Shown here one piece after another: positions 47,470 through 55,370 of a DNA stretch of 64,000 bases. Numbering within the stretch: the first letter of the stretch is position 1; each line of letters begins with the position of its first letter. Origin of the DNA: Acidaminococcus fermentans_A (lineage in GTDB: Bacteria; Bacillota; Negativicutes; Acidaminococcales; Acidaminococcaceae). The DNA is taken from positions 1 through 64,000 of the forward strand of contig NZ_JBQOUY010000005.1 in assembly GCF_052216985.1 (NCBI RefSeq). Reading direction: 5' to 3'. The translations under genes were made by a program, and so were the position numbers. The notes beneath the pieces were generated by a model. That model had not been told where the DNA came from. It worked only from the letters and a program-made list of their open reading frames with translations, and ran no database searches.

Positions 47470-47652
47470 CTACTTGTTCCGGAAGGATTCCATCTGCTTG
47501 CGATGATATTCTTCTTCCCGGTGCCGGGCCATTTCTTCATCCCGCTGGTCTTTTTTGATATCCGTATAAATCATAGACACGAAGAATCCACAAGCGCACA
47601 GCGCAAGCAGGCAGTACAGGCACTCCAGAATCAGTCTCATCATAGTTTCCAT
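47470..47652 (-). CDS. Small membrane protein, 60 residues
   Basis: One N-terminal membrane segment ('LILECLYCLLALCACGFFVSMIY') followed by a strongly charged tail rich in Arg, Glu and Lys. GGAGG lies 8 bases before ATG 47652. Encoded between the polymerase and the DUF2815-type gene; role unknown. Confidence 0.6.
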   Translation of the reverse strand: METMMRLILECLYCLLALCACGFFVSMIYTDIKKDQRDEEMARHREEEYHRKQMESFRNK

Positions 47653-47664
47653 AATCACGCCTCC

Positions 47665-48231
47665 TTATGCCAGGAAATCATCATCGTCAGCCGTAGCGAA
47701 GTCATCTTCTGCACGCGGCTTGCCGCCAAGGGGTTCACCATCACGGATTTTCTGCAGGTTGTTCAGGCCGCAGGCGATGCCCTTGTTGCCATTGCTGTTG
47801 AAGGCATAGAAGTTGATGGATGCACGGCCATAGACGCCGGAGTAGACTTCAGAGCGTTCCAGGATATGCTGGCAGTCAGCATCAACGATGCCCGGCTTGG
47901 TCGCCGAGTTGGCATTGACGAAGAAGCTGTCTTTATAGGCATCATCGCCCGGGCGTTCCAGGTCGCCGTCACGGAGCGGCGTTTTGATGGCTTCGAGAGC
48001 CGGTACAGTGCGGCCATTGCCCTTGAGCTTGCTTTCGCCTTCTTCGTAAGCAGCCTTGATGGCAGCGCGGATTTTTTCTACGGTCTTTGTATCCGACTTA
48101 GGGATGATCAGGCTGACGCTGTATTTCGGCGTACCGCCGTTGATGGACTTCGGTTCCCAGACGTTGGCGTAAGACCAGCGCGTATTGACTCCGGTGATTA
48201 CCTTGCACGGATTGACGTAGTTGTTAGACAT
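47665..48231 (-). CDS. DUF2815-type ssDNA-binding-like protein
   Basis: A 188-residue protein of the DUF2815 family, which follows DUF2800 and precedes DNA polymerase A in many Firmicute prophages. Typical segments are 'RWSYANVWEPKSINGGTPKYSVSLIIPKSD' and 'VYGRASINFYAFNSNGNKGIACGLNNLQKI', an OB-like beta core. It probably coats single-stranded DNA during phage replication or recombination. AAGGAGG precedes ATG 48231. Confidence 0.85.
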   Translation of the reverse strand: MSNNYVNPCKVITGVNTRWSYANVWEPKSINGGTPKYSVSLIIPKSDTKTVEKIRAAIKAAYEEGESKLKGNGRTVPALEAIKTPLRDGDLERPGDDAYKDSFFVNANSATKPGIVDADCQHILERSEVYSGVYGRASINFYAFNSNGNKGIACGLNNLQKIRDGEPLGGKPRAEDDFATADDDDFLA

Positions 48232-48244
48232 AGTAGTTTCCTCC

Positions 48245-49372
48245 TTAATTTGCAGCGTTAAAATCATCAGCCGCCGTATGCATCGCCGGACGCTTGTCCG
48301 ATTCCGGTACCAGGACCGGTTTTCCCTGCGGCTTTTCGACTAAATTTGACAGCAGTTCTTCGAACCGCTTCTTGCCGAGCTGTTTTGTCATTGCCGTGAT
48401 GCCGAGCAGCTTCTTTTCATATGGGTCGAAGCCCGCTTCTTCCACTTTGGCGGCGACTGCTTCTTCACTTACGTAGCGGCGGTTCGACCGGCCTTCGACC
48501 AGTTTCCATCCGTCCCACTGCTTGCCGGAAAGGGCTTGCTGCAATGCGTATTCCTTGACATCCCCGGCCCAGTTCACCAGTTCATCGGCCCTCTCCAGGA
48601 CGGCTTCGATTTCTTCATCCTGCAGCGTGGACGGGACGGCAAAATCATACCGGGCCAGTTCCAGATTGTACTCGGCCCGCTTGCGGCAGGTTGCCTTGAT
48701 CTTGCAGAAGCGGCAGTGGTCACCGGCTTTATATTCGCCCTCACCTTTCGCCGCCAGTTCTGCCGCAGGCTTCAGCACCGTTTCGGCCCACTGGAGCAGT
48801 TCTTCCTTGCTCATGGTGCAGGTGCTGACGTTGTCCCGGCGGGGCTGGAAGATCGTCATGGACACCTGGCGGATATCATAGATGCCATCAAACAGGTTCA
48901 GCGCACCGAGGGCATAGCACATCATCTGCGGATTCTTCTCGGAATCCACCAGGACTCCCAAGCCATGCTTGTAATCGATGACTGTCAGGGTATCGTCGGC
49001 TACGATGAGGCAGTCGCCTGTTCCAAAACCGCCTGGCACCCACTGGGAAAAGTCCAGCCGCTGTTCGATCATGATCATCGGGTCCTTGCAGGATGCTTTG
49101 GCTGTGGCCAGGCATTCCATGACGAACTGCGCGTATTCATCAGTGCATTCCGCCATCTCCTCATCAAAGAACGTGAGTCCCTTCGTCGGGTTTTCCAGTT
49201 TCTGGCCCAAGGCCGTCTTCACCTTGAATTCACAGAGCGTATGGGCATCCGTCCCCTGCCGGGCGAATTCACTGGAGGTATCCGGCAGCTTGGCACATTC
49301 CTTTGCAGATGGTGGGCAGGCCAGCCAGCGGTAGCAGGAAGATGCGGACAGCACCGCGTGTTTATCCGGCAT
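48245..49372 (-). CDS. DUF2800-type RecB/Cas4-like nuclease
   Basis: A 375-residue PD-(D/E)XK nuclease of the RecB family. The opening 'LSASSCYRWLACPPSAKECA' and 'QGTDAHTLCE' match the family, 'VIDYKHG' is the D-x-K core and 'CRFCKIKATCRKRAEY' near residue 240 supplies Cas4-like iron-sulfur cysteines. With DUF2815 and polymerase A it forms the phage recombination/replication core. ATG 49372 lies just after a GGAGG. Confidence 0.88.
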   Translation of the reverse strand: MPDKHAVLSASSCYRWLACPPSAKECAKLPDTSSEFARQGTDAHTLCEFKVKTALGQKLENPTKGLTFFDEEMAECTDEYAQFVMECLATAKASCKDPMIMIEQRLDFSQWVPGGFGTGDCLIVADDTLTVIDYKHGLGVLVDSEKNPQMMCYALGALNLFDGIYDIRQVSMTIFQPRRDNVSTCTMSKEELLQWAETVLKPAAELAAKGEGEYKAGDHCRFCKIKATCRKRAEYNLELARYDFAVPSTLQDEEIEAVLERADELVNWAGDVKEYALQQALSGKQWDGWKLVEGRSNRRYVSEEAVAAKVEEAGFDPYEKKLLGITAMTKQLGKKRFEELLSNLVEKPQGKPVLVPESDKRPAMHTAADDFNAAN

Positions 49373-49673
49373 GTCCAATCACCTCCAGTTCCTTCAGGAA
49401 GGCTTCGTACTGCGCCGCATCAATGCCGGAGAGCTTGTCCGCCCCGTACTTCTGAATAAGGCTGCGGACTTCTTCCGTGAATCCCTTGCGGGCCTTGTCG
49501 GCAGCGACTTTGCGGACATCTTCCAGTGCCAGCGGCTTTTCCGCTTTTTTTGATTTCGCTTCCGAAGCTGTCGGATTATCTTCTTTCACCGCCATGACTT
49601 CGGAAATCTTCAGCAGCGCCTTGCCGCAATCGCCCAGGGCTGCTGCCAGTTTCTGCAGTTCATCGTTTTTCAT
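49362..49673 (-). CDS. Early phage protein, 103 residues
   Basis: A Lys/Glu/Ala-rich helical protein with a disordered Lys-rich middle (about 40-50) and 'VRKVAADKARKGFTEEVRSLIQKYG' near the end. Such proteins commonly precede DUF2800 genes in prophages. It overlaps DUF2800 by 11 bases. Function unknown. Confidence 0.7.
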   Translation of the reverse strand: MKNDELQKLAAALGDCGKALLKISEVMAVKEDNPTASEAKSKKAEKPLALEDVRKVAADKARKGFTEEVRSLIQKYGADKLSGIDAAQYEAFLKELEVIGHAG

Positions 49674-49830
49674 GTGGATTGACTCCTTTCACATGTCTTT
49701 GCATTGATAAGAGATAGATGTTCCTGGCAATACTGCGGGTCGTGACGCTGATGGACATCAGCACCGCCGCCAGTTCCCGGTCCAGCTTTTGCTGCTGAGC
49801 CAGTTTTTCAGGTGTCTGTGTGTACATCAT
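49660..49830 (-). CDS. Small early protein, 56 residues
   Basis: ATG 49830 is preceded by GGAAGGAGGA, a strong ribosome site. The frame (MMYTQTPEKLAQQQKLDRELAAVL...) runs to TGA 49660, overlapping the next start by 14 bases. It is helical, with 'MSISVTTRSIARNIYLL' in the second half. It is the first gene after the early terminator and the 32-base motif. Function unknown. Confidence 0.65.
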   Translation of the reverse strand: MMYTQTPEKLAQQQKLDRELAAVLMSISVTTRSIARNIYLLSMQRHVKGVNPHEKR

Positions 49831-49875
49831 CTTGAGTTCCTCCTTCCTGAATGGCTTCTTCGTTCGCCCTTCACC

Positions 49876-49907
49876 AGTAATAGGACAGCCGCGTCATCGT
49901 TAAGTAC
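49876..49907 (-). promoter_or_regulatory. 32-base conserved phage motif, copy 3
   Basis: Plus strand AGTAATAGGACAG, ten bases, then CGTTAAGTAC as in copy 1. It sits directly after the terminator at 49916-49950 in minus-strand order and 46 bases before the first early gene of the next operon, the position of a promoter. Confidence 0.65.
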
Positions 49908-49915
49908 CGATTCCG

Positions 49916-49950
49916 AAAAAAATCCGGCCACATTTTTTGTGACCGGATCT
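49916..49950 (-). terminator. Terminator after the early sigma-like gene
   Basis: On the minus strand ATCCGGTCAC (49939-49948) pairs with GTGGCCGGAT (49922-49931; one mismatch), followed by TTTTTTT. It separates the sigma-like gene from the replication operon. Confidence 0.85.
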
Positions 49951-49958
49951 TTTTCTTC

Positions 49959-50459
49959 TTAACGGAAGTCTTTGAGATGTTCCTTCAGGAGTGCATACAG
50001 CTTGTGTTTGCGCTTATTCACCGCTTTCTGGCTCAAGCCGACGGCCTTCCCGGTTGCCGCTTCGCTGGCACCGTCGGCAATCATCAGTAAGATGGTCCGG
50101 TCGATATCCTGCAAGGCCGCCAGTTCATGGCGCAGTGCTGCCAGCAACTCTTTCTTCACGACTTCTTCCTCTAAGTTGAAGTCATCAGGCACCTCCAGCT
50201 CGTAGTCATCCCGCACTTTGTCCGCCGATACTTCATCGGCACCATGCCGCTGCTGGCGCTTATCTTCCCGCCAGAGCGGACGCATGTATTCACGATACTG
50301 TTCTTCAGTTGCCGGAATCAGGACAGTACGAACCTTACGGCAGCCGATTTTTGACCAGCGGACTTCACAGTCCTTGTATTCCTCGGTGATGACGGTTTCT
50401 GGAGTGCGTTCCAGAGGAATGTAGTATTGCTTCTGTTTGTTTGTCTGTAGATTGGCCAT
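49959..50459 (-). CDS. Sigma-70 region-4-like early regulator
   Basis: A 166-residue protein. The C-terminal 60 residues form a sigma region 4-type helix-turn-helix ('AALQDIDRTILLMIADGASEAATGKAVGLSQKAVNKRKHKLYALL'). The N-terminal part includes 'KDCEVRWSKIGCRKVRTVLIPATEEQYREYMRPLWRED', a segment common to phage regulators of this type. ATG 50459 has AAGGAG upstream. It probably starts the early programme and is controlled by the structured leader upstream. Confidence 0.8.
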   Translation of the reverse strand: MANLQTNKQKQYYIPLERTPETVITEEYKDCEVRWSKIGCRKVRTVLIPATEEQYREYMRPLWREDKRQQRHGADEVSADKVRDDYELEVPDDFNLEEEVVKKELLAALRHELAALQDIDRTILLMIADGASEAATGKAVGLSQKAVNKRKHKLYALLKEHLKDFR

Positions 50460-50640
50460 GCGCGATCTCCTTCGCATAATGCGAAGCGAGAATCCACGCA
50501 GGCAGCCTGTCGAAATTGACCATAAGATGCATCCTCGCTTCTATGGCCAACCATCCCAGTAGGCTGACGTGATTAACTTTCCAGACCGTCTCTCGGCTCT
50601 GGGCACACCCGCGTCCGGGAGTGAACGTTGAGACGGAAAT
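50460..50640 (-). promoter_or_regulatory. Structured 5' leader or small RNA before the sigma-like gene
   Basis: Three stems can be drawn: CCGTCTC/GAGACGG (50586-50592 with 50630-50636) enclosing CCCG/CGGG (50608-50611 with 50616-50619), AAGCGAG/CTCGCTT (50484-50490 with 50534-50540), and CTTCGC/GCGAAG (50470-50475 with 50481-50486). The last stem ends within the ribosome site AAGGAG on the minus strand. The region is GC-richer than the flanking DNA and codes for nothing convincing. The rest of the gap, 50641-50844, is AT-rich and holds short CGGAC repeats (50781-50815). Confidence 0.5.
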
Positions 50641-50844
50641 TTCATTCAAATGTCTTTATAAGCTCATCTATTTCCCCAAGGTATGATAAAATATAAGTAA
50701 TTCATGGTGTTTCCTTGGTTGTCCAGATGCTTGCTCATTGGTTCTGCCTTAATTCTAGCAATTCCCTCTCGTCAAAAATCGGACTGGATGGACAGCCTCG
50801 GACAATTTCGGACAGCATCAATCGGTTAAAGGGAGGTATATGAT

Positions 50845-51681
50845 TTGAACTTTTCAGAATTTGCAACCGGGTTGTTTCCTTTTTGCTCTGGTCACCTAGG
50901 CAAAGAACAATACTTTAATGAAATTATTGGAAATTTTATTCAGGATTCCGCCATGGATTCATGTCCGATTCTTGAGAAGAAGCCTGACACTAAATATCGT
51001 TATTTAAGCGGCAAACGTGTTATTCCACTTAAAGAGGCTAAATACATTTATAATCATCGTGATAAGAAAAAATTTTCCCAATGGATTGCAACTCAAACCG
51101 ATGAATTTGATTCATATGACGGTGTAGTAGGCTGGTTAAAAAGCAATGGTATAAATGATACTTATGCAGACGATGCTTGTGCCGATTTATTCGAGCAGAT
51201 TTTATGTGATATTGTTTCTTCATCAAAAAATAAGCGCTCTCTTAAACCACCAATATCAAAGCTATTATCAGGCAGAGACTTAGAGCATCTTGATAAATTT
51301 ATGAACGATTTTAACGAAATTCTGAAATTTTGTATTAGCACAGATCCTACAATTGAACCTATGCCACTTGAACTTCCAACACAATTCGATATGTTATATG
51401 AAATGTGGAAATATAGAGATACCGATTTTAAAAATGCGAAGCTCAATTCACTAAAATATGATATTATTAATAATCTCTACGATTATTTTTCTTATTGGGG
51501 ACTTTTGATGTCATATGATACAGTTAGCGGCTATTGTGTATATAAAAAGCCACTTTATCCAAGAAGTGAAGAAGTTAAAAAATCCCATCAAAAAAAGATG
51601 CTTGCTTTTAGAAAGATATTTGCTAATTTGCATGAAAATCTATGTGAATTCGTTAATAATGCCGATTTGCCGATACAATAA
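50845..51681 (+). CDS. Unknown 278-residue protein, plus-strand insertion beside the repressor
   Basis: The start is TTG 50845, 8 bases after GGGAGG; an ATG at 50840 gives only two codons and overlaps it. The protein is soluble and helical, with 'GKRVIPLKEAKYIYNHRDKKKFSQWI' (about 54-80) and an acidic central region. I recognise no family. It is AT-rich, opposite to its neighbours, has a bidirectional terminator after its stop and lies in the lysogeny region, a usual place for genes expressed by the prophage. Superinfection exclusion or another defence role is plausible, but this is inference. Confidence 0.6.
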   Translation: MNFSEFATGLFPFCSGHLGKEQYFNEIIGNFIQDSAMDSCPILEKKPDTKYRYLSGKRVIPLKEAKYIYNHRDKKKFSQWIATQTDEFDSYDGVVGWLKSNGINDTYADDACADLFEQILCDIVSSSKNKRSLKPPISKLLSGRDLEHLDKFMNDFNEILKFCISTDPTIEPMPLELPTQFDMLYEMWKYRDTDFKNAKLNSLKYDIINNLYDYFSYWGLLMSYDTVSGYCVYKKPLYPRSEEVKKSHQKKMLAFRKIFANLHENLCEFVNNADLPIQ

Positions 51682-51725
51682 AAAAAGAGCTATCTACATG
51701 ACCTTTCAGTCAATATAGATAGCTC
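51681..51725. terminator. Bidirectional terminator
   Basis: GAGCTATCT 51687-51695 pairs perfectly with AGATAGCTC 51717-51725; A- and T-rich flanks serve both strands. It ends the unknown plus-strand gene and the repressor operon, which converge here. Confidence 0.8.
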
Positions 51726-51776
51726 CATTTTACAGCTCCGCATAAAACACATCGGGCTATTGAGGTAACTTCTACT

Positions 51777-51971
51777 TTATCTTAGTAAGCTTATATCTTT
51801 TGCTGCATCCACCTGGGATACAACATCTTCCCAAGGGATCTGCACAAGTTTTCTTTGACTAGTCTTAATTTCGAGTATGACTTTATCTCCTTCAACGATA
51901 GCATCAAAAACTCGTTGTCCATTAAGAGTTGTATCGTGCAAATTTCTAATCTGTTTCCTAATTTTCACCAT
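51777..51971 (-). CDS. Small protein downstream of the repressor, 64 residues
   Basis: GGAGG lies 8 bases before ATG 51971. The protein is basic at the start ('VKIRKQIRN') with a beta-rich middle ('VFDAIVEGDKVILEIKTSQRKLVQIPWEDV'). It is in one operon with the repressor (17 bases apart). It may be a partner of the repressor; no family recognised. Confidence 0.6.
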   Translation of the reverse strand: MVKIRKQIRNLHDTTLNGQRVFDAIVEGDKVILEIKTSQRKLVQIPWEDVVSQVDAAKDISLLR

Positions 51972-51988
51972 ATACACTGCCTCCTCTT

Positions 51989-52792
51989 TTAAAATGGAAT
52001 TTCTTCATCAAACTGTTGTGGCGGATCATCCTCATTTTCACCTTTCATGAAAGAATCAATGATATACCTGAATTCCTGCTTTACTTTTGGATGCTTTGTA
52101 TTTTCAGCCACTGCTGCATAAAGGTTGTTAATGAACTCTGCCAGTTTGGAATCGCCATGATCACTGCACAGATATTGCGGTTCTTGTCCCGGTATGCTCA
52201 TCCATATCTCTTTTGCAAAGACCTCCGAGTCATTGGTACGATACACACTCTTAGAAATATTCATGAGGTGCAAGTAGGCTCCATTCTTTAACCTCAATTC
52301 GAAACAATCCCCATGAATCGAAGTATGAACACCGAACGAATTTGAAACAAATACGACTCTTGAAACCTCTTCCGGGTACTCGCTCTCTCCCTCTTCATAG
52401 AAACGATGAAAATCAAATAATGGATGATTTGTAATACCATTCTGATCCGTTTCCATGTTGTTTAAACTTTCTGCCGAAACTCTTTCCCAGGCTAACAAAT
52501 CATGAACTGTATCATGTTCCAACTTTTTCAAAAATGATATTAAATATCGTTCCGTCGGTGTGAGCGAAGATATATCCACTTTCAAAAGAGTATCGATACT
52601 AACATGGAGTACTTTTGCTATATTCATAATGAAATCAATACCTGGCCGACTTCCACCGTCCTTGCTAGTTCTAGATATATATCCGGCGCTGACACCTGCA
52701 TCACTTTCAACCTCACCAATTTTCCGGTTCTCACTTTTTATTAAGAAGTCAACATTGTCAAACAGTACCTTAGGATTGAACTGTTCCGTCAT
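51989..52792 (-). CDS. Phage repressor (XRE-type helix-turn-helix)
   Basis: A 267-residue protein with an N-terminal XRE domain (about 8-65: 'LFDNVDFLIKSENRKIGEVESDAGVSAGYISR', then 'FIMNIAKVLHVSIDTLL') and a long C-terminal domain of unknown type, without the Ser-Lys pair of LexA-like repressors. ATG 52792 is 10 bases after GGAGG and is preferred to 52801. It has its own strong promoter. From its position at the right end it should keep the prophage silent. Confidence 0.8.
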   Translation of the reverse strand: MTEQFNPKVLFDNVDFLIKSENRKIGEVESDAGVSAGYISRTSKDGGSRPGIDFIMNIAKVLHVSIDTLLKVDISSLTPTERYLISFLKKLEHDTVHDLLAWERVSAESLNNMETDQNGITNHPLFDFHRFYEEGESEYPEEVSRVVFVSNSFGVHTSIHGDCFELRLKNGAYLHLMNISKSVYRTNDSEVFAKEIWMSIPGQEPQYLCSDHGDSKLAEFINNLYAAVAENTKHPKVKQEFRYIIDSFMKGENEDDPPQQFDEEIPF

Positions 52793-52822
52793 ATCTATCA
52801 TTCCTCCTTTGATTATATGTAA

Positions 52823-52851
52823 ATAATATCATGTTTTTACCTATACGTCAA
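52823..52851 (-). promoter_or_regulatory. Promoter of the repressor gene
   Basis: On the minus strand TTGACG (52846-52851) and TATTAT (52823-52828) are separated by exactly 17 bases. Confidence 0.75.
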
Positions 52852-52938
52852 TATTTTAAAAAAGTTGATTTATAGGCCAATTATTCCGCAGTTCTGGTAT
52901 CTTATTGAACTTAAGGATTTTCCCAGCGGTCATCCTCT

Positions 52939-52974
52939 ACGGCAGTAACGATAAAAAGCTATCGTTACTGCCGT
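52939..52974. terminator. 14-bp perfect hairpin at the right end of the prophage
   Basis: ACGGCAGTAACGAT 52939-52952 pairs with ATCGTTACTGCCGT 52961-52974 around an 8-base loop; a T-rich stretch follows at 52989-52994. It shares ACGGCAG with the terminator stem at 4218 on the other prophage end. The gap 52852-53094 otherwise holds only a second terminator-like hairpin. Confidence 0.6.
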
Positions 52975-53035
52975 ATTCTTATTGCCGTCTTTTTCTTCGC
53001 CTTTGCCTTAAGGCCACTCCCCTATTTCCAGGCAC

Positions 53036-53059
53036 AAAAAAAGCCGGCCATCTGCCGAC
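53036..53059 (-). terminator. Terminator after the truncated restriction-methylation gene
   Basis: On the minus strand GTCGGC (53054-53059) pairs with GCCGGC (53043-53048; one G-U pair), followed by TTTTTTT. It would end transcripts coming from the truncated host gene and protect the repressor region. Confidence 0.7.
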
Positions 53060-53094
53060 GTTTGCCAAGCCCCCGCTATATATGGACTTTTCCA

Positions 53095-54369
53095 CTATGC
53101 ACACCGTCCCCAATATTGTATCAATCCCAAGCATCTTTGCTCCAAGAAAGATAATCCAGCCAGTTCATCCTGGAAGCTTTCCAGTTTTTTCCGGTAATCC
53201 GCTGTCATGAGGATTTCTTTGGTATTTCGGTTTCTCCGATATTTTTTGGAATCGGGAACGCCAACAATCGATTCATATTTCTTTTTCAGGTCATCCAGGA
53301 AAAGGGGATCGATCACCTTATGGATATTTTCAACGCTGGTATAATGCATGCCCCCGCTGCGCCGGGTCTCCGGGTTCAATGTACTTTCAAAAACAGCTCC
53401 AAAGATGGTGGGAGAAATCCGGCTCCAGTCAAATCCCTTGCTCATATCGTCCACAATAATATGGTACGTTTCCTCACTGATGGGCGGAACTTCCACTTTT
53501 TTATCCGGTCCCGTTCCTTCCCGGAAAAGACCTCCGTTTACATACGGGAATGCTTTTAATTTGGCTTCCAGGAAACGGTCCCGCTGTTCGACCGGCTGAT
53601 CCAAAACTTCAAAGAGTTTCTTCAATGCCTCCCTGGCATTTTCTGGCTTCCAAGATTCCAGGTAATGACAAAATTGCTCTGGTTCTTCGAAAAGGCCGGA
53701 ATCTTCAGCATAGAGGCAAAAAACGATCCGGACACAGACTACATTGATATCATGGTAATCTTTTGCAGAAAGCTCACCAAATTGGGCATAGGTGGTATAA
53801 AAAGCATCATATAGTTTACCTACCAGTGATCCTGCCTGGACAGAAACTTCCACTTCGTTGTGGTATTCCGGTTTTTTCCCTTTATCCGCAAGGAAATCCA
53901 GGGTTTCCAGGTGTTTGGGCAAGTCCTTTAACTCTAATTTAATCACTTGTGCCTTACGGTCTTTTTCCGGCAGGCTCATATCGTAAATCCAGAACTCATG
54001 GAAATTACAGGCAATAATGTACTTTGCCCGCTCATCGCTGCCCATAGTCTGATCGTACTCAGCAGCTTGTTCATAAACGGACTGGTAGCGGATATTACGT
54101 CGTGTATACGGTTGGTCCAAAGGTACTTTAGTATTTTTTTGTTCAATGATTACTTTTGCAGAAGGGATATACGCATCAAGATAAAGAGCATTGCCCTTGG
54201 CATCGTGTTTGACGGTCTTTTCAAATTGAATGTACTGGGGATCAGTAATACCATAGATTTCACGCAATAAATCCAGCCAGAAAGGGGCGGTTTGTCCATC
54301 CTCTTTATATTCCCCTCTCCAACGCCCTGCAAATTCCTGGGCTGCTTTTTTCTTTTCTTTGATATTCAT
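53095..54369 (-). pseudogene. N-terminal half of an MmeI/type IIL-like restriction-methylation protein, truncated
   Basis: The 424-residue frame has an N-terminal PD-(D/E)XK nuclease ('LDAYIPSAKVIIEQKN') and the helical connector typical of large type IIL/class I methyltransferase proteins ('NVVCVRIVFCLYAEDSGLF', 'GGLFREG', 'SPTIFGAVFESTLNPETRRSGGMHYTSVENIHKVI'). Family members continue with 'LASLRFLDPACGSGNFL', the SAM-binding motif, and several hundred more residues. Here the match ends at 'LAGLSFL' (near 53150), followed by 15 unrelated residues and a stop. The protein cannot methylate DNA. Truncation exactly at the prophage border suggests insertion into this gene. ATG 54369 has GGGGGG upstream. 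Confidence 0.85.
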
Positions 54370-54396
54370 GTGCTGCCCCCCTTTTTTCATGAAAAT

Positions 54397-54402
54397 ATTA
54401 TA
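54397..54402 (-). promoter_or_regulatory. -10 box of the truncated restriction-methylation gene
   Basis: TATAAT on the minus strand, 28 bases before the start codon; no good -35 box (TTTTGC at 16 bases is the best). The following stretch 54403-54833 (about 430 bases) has no gene I can support. Confidence 0.4.
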
Positions 54403-54833
54403 TCATGGAAATCCTGCCGCAAAAACAACGTACCAAATTCGATTTGAGTCAGCTAAGGTGCTTCTCAAAGGCTCTTGATATCCTGAAGTAAATTTTTTCT
54501 TTTCCCGACGGATAGGGAATCTGCACGTCTATACAGGTATCCACCCAGCAAAATAAGCAAAAAACCAGCATCCCGGTCAATTCAGACTGTTGGTTGCTAG
54601 AATGAAAATCGAGTCAGCATCAGTCCCGGAGTCAGCAGGACCGATGATGGATATCCTTGGACTTCCCCTGCTGCAGGGAAACCAGGAATCGGGTAAAACA
54701 GTCGTTGTAGAAACGGAAGTCTGCAAACACAGGACTAGTGTGCTTTTCTGCAGATTTCATCCGTTGTTCCGCTCGTATACTGCCGTGGAATCCGTAGGAT
54801 CCCGACAGCGATTAAGGTTCCCAGCCATAAGAT

Positions 54834-55211
54834 TTACTCCTCCAGTCCCTTCCTCACCTTGTCCAGGGCCCTTTTATAGCGTCCATAAAGCGTTGACACT
54901 GGACTCCGGAAGGCCTTTCCCAGGGATTTCCAGGGGGTCCGCTGGCCGGCAGCAAGATAGACGAGCCGCTGTTCGGCGGGGGTAAGGCATTGGAGCGCGT
55001 CCTGTAGTTCCCTCCGTTGTAGCCGCAAGGTAAAGTCTTCCGTGTAACATGGTTCCTGAGTCTGGTCATAGAGTTTCTCCTTCAGCCGGAACCGGAAGCT
55101 GTTTTCCACATACTCTTTTTTCACGTAAGCGGGTTGACCGATGAGATTGGTCACTTCCACGTAATCCAGTTTAGCTTCTCCAGAAGCCTGTTTCTTTTCT
55201 TCCACCACCAT
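54834..55211 (-). CDS. Sigma-like helix-turn-helix protein of the prophage remnant, 125 residues
   Basis: The C-terminal half reads 'ALQCLTPAEQRLVYLAAGQRTPWKSLGKAFRSPVSTLYGRYKRALDKVR', a sigma region 4-type helix-turn-helix. AAAGG lies before ATG 55211. Likely an early/late regulator of the decayed phage. Confidence 0.65.
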   Translation of the reverse strand: MVVEEKKQASGEAKLDYVEVTNLIGQPAYVKKEYVENSFRFRLKEKLYDQTQEPCYTEDFTLRLQRRELQDALQCLTPAEQRLVYLAAGQRTPWKSLGKAFRSPVSTLYGRYKRALDKVRKGLEE

Positions 55212-55228
55212 GTCTCCTTTCCAAAGAC

Positions 55229-55260
55229 CCTGGCAGCCAGATGGCTGTCAGGATTTTTTT
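55229..55260 (+). terminator. Terminator hairpin
   Basis: CCTGGCAGCC 55229-55238 pairs with GGCTGTCAGG 55243-55252 (one G-U pair), followed by A and seven T. No plus-strand gene is visible before it, so the transcript it served is lost. Confidence 0.65.
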
Positions 55261-55370
55261 CTTTTTGATCACTTTTTCTTTTCTTACTCTATCCTAACCT
55301 AAACTAACCTGTGGCTTCCGTTGGTATGCCCGCTGGTATGTCAAAACCTGCAGAGCCAGGCTGGATGGGC

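Larger units (their letters stand above)
4217..53150. mobile_element. Contractile-tailed (myovirus-type) prophage, about 49 kb
   Basis: The segment contains a full set of packaging, capsid, sheath, tube, baseplate, lysis, replication, repressor and integrase genes, almost all on the minus strand and densely packed with short overlaps. Integration functions lie at the left end and the repressor at the right, the normal order for an integrated phage. The right border is placed where a host restriction-methylation gene is cut off near 53.15 kb. The left border is uncertain because the resistance transposon abuts the recombinases. No essential module looks broken, so it may still be inducible. 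Confidence 0.85.

Noticed and set aside
50365..50649. Minus-strand 94-codon frame over the leader of the sigma-like gene
   Set aside because: It overlaps the true gene in another frame, has no ribosome site and coincides with strong RNA stems, so the interval is more likely non-coding.
54590..54985. Plus-strand frame of 131 codons in the gap after the truncated restriction gene
   Set aside because: No ribosome site, no recognisable sequence, and it overlaps the sigma-like gene on the other strand.
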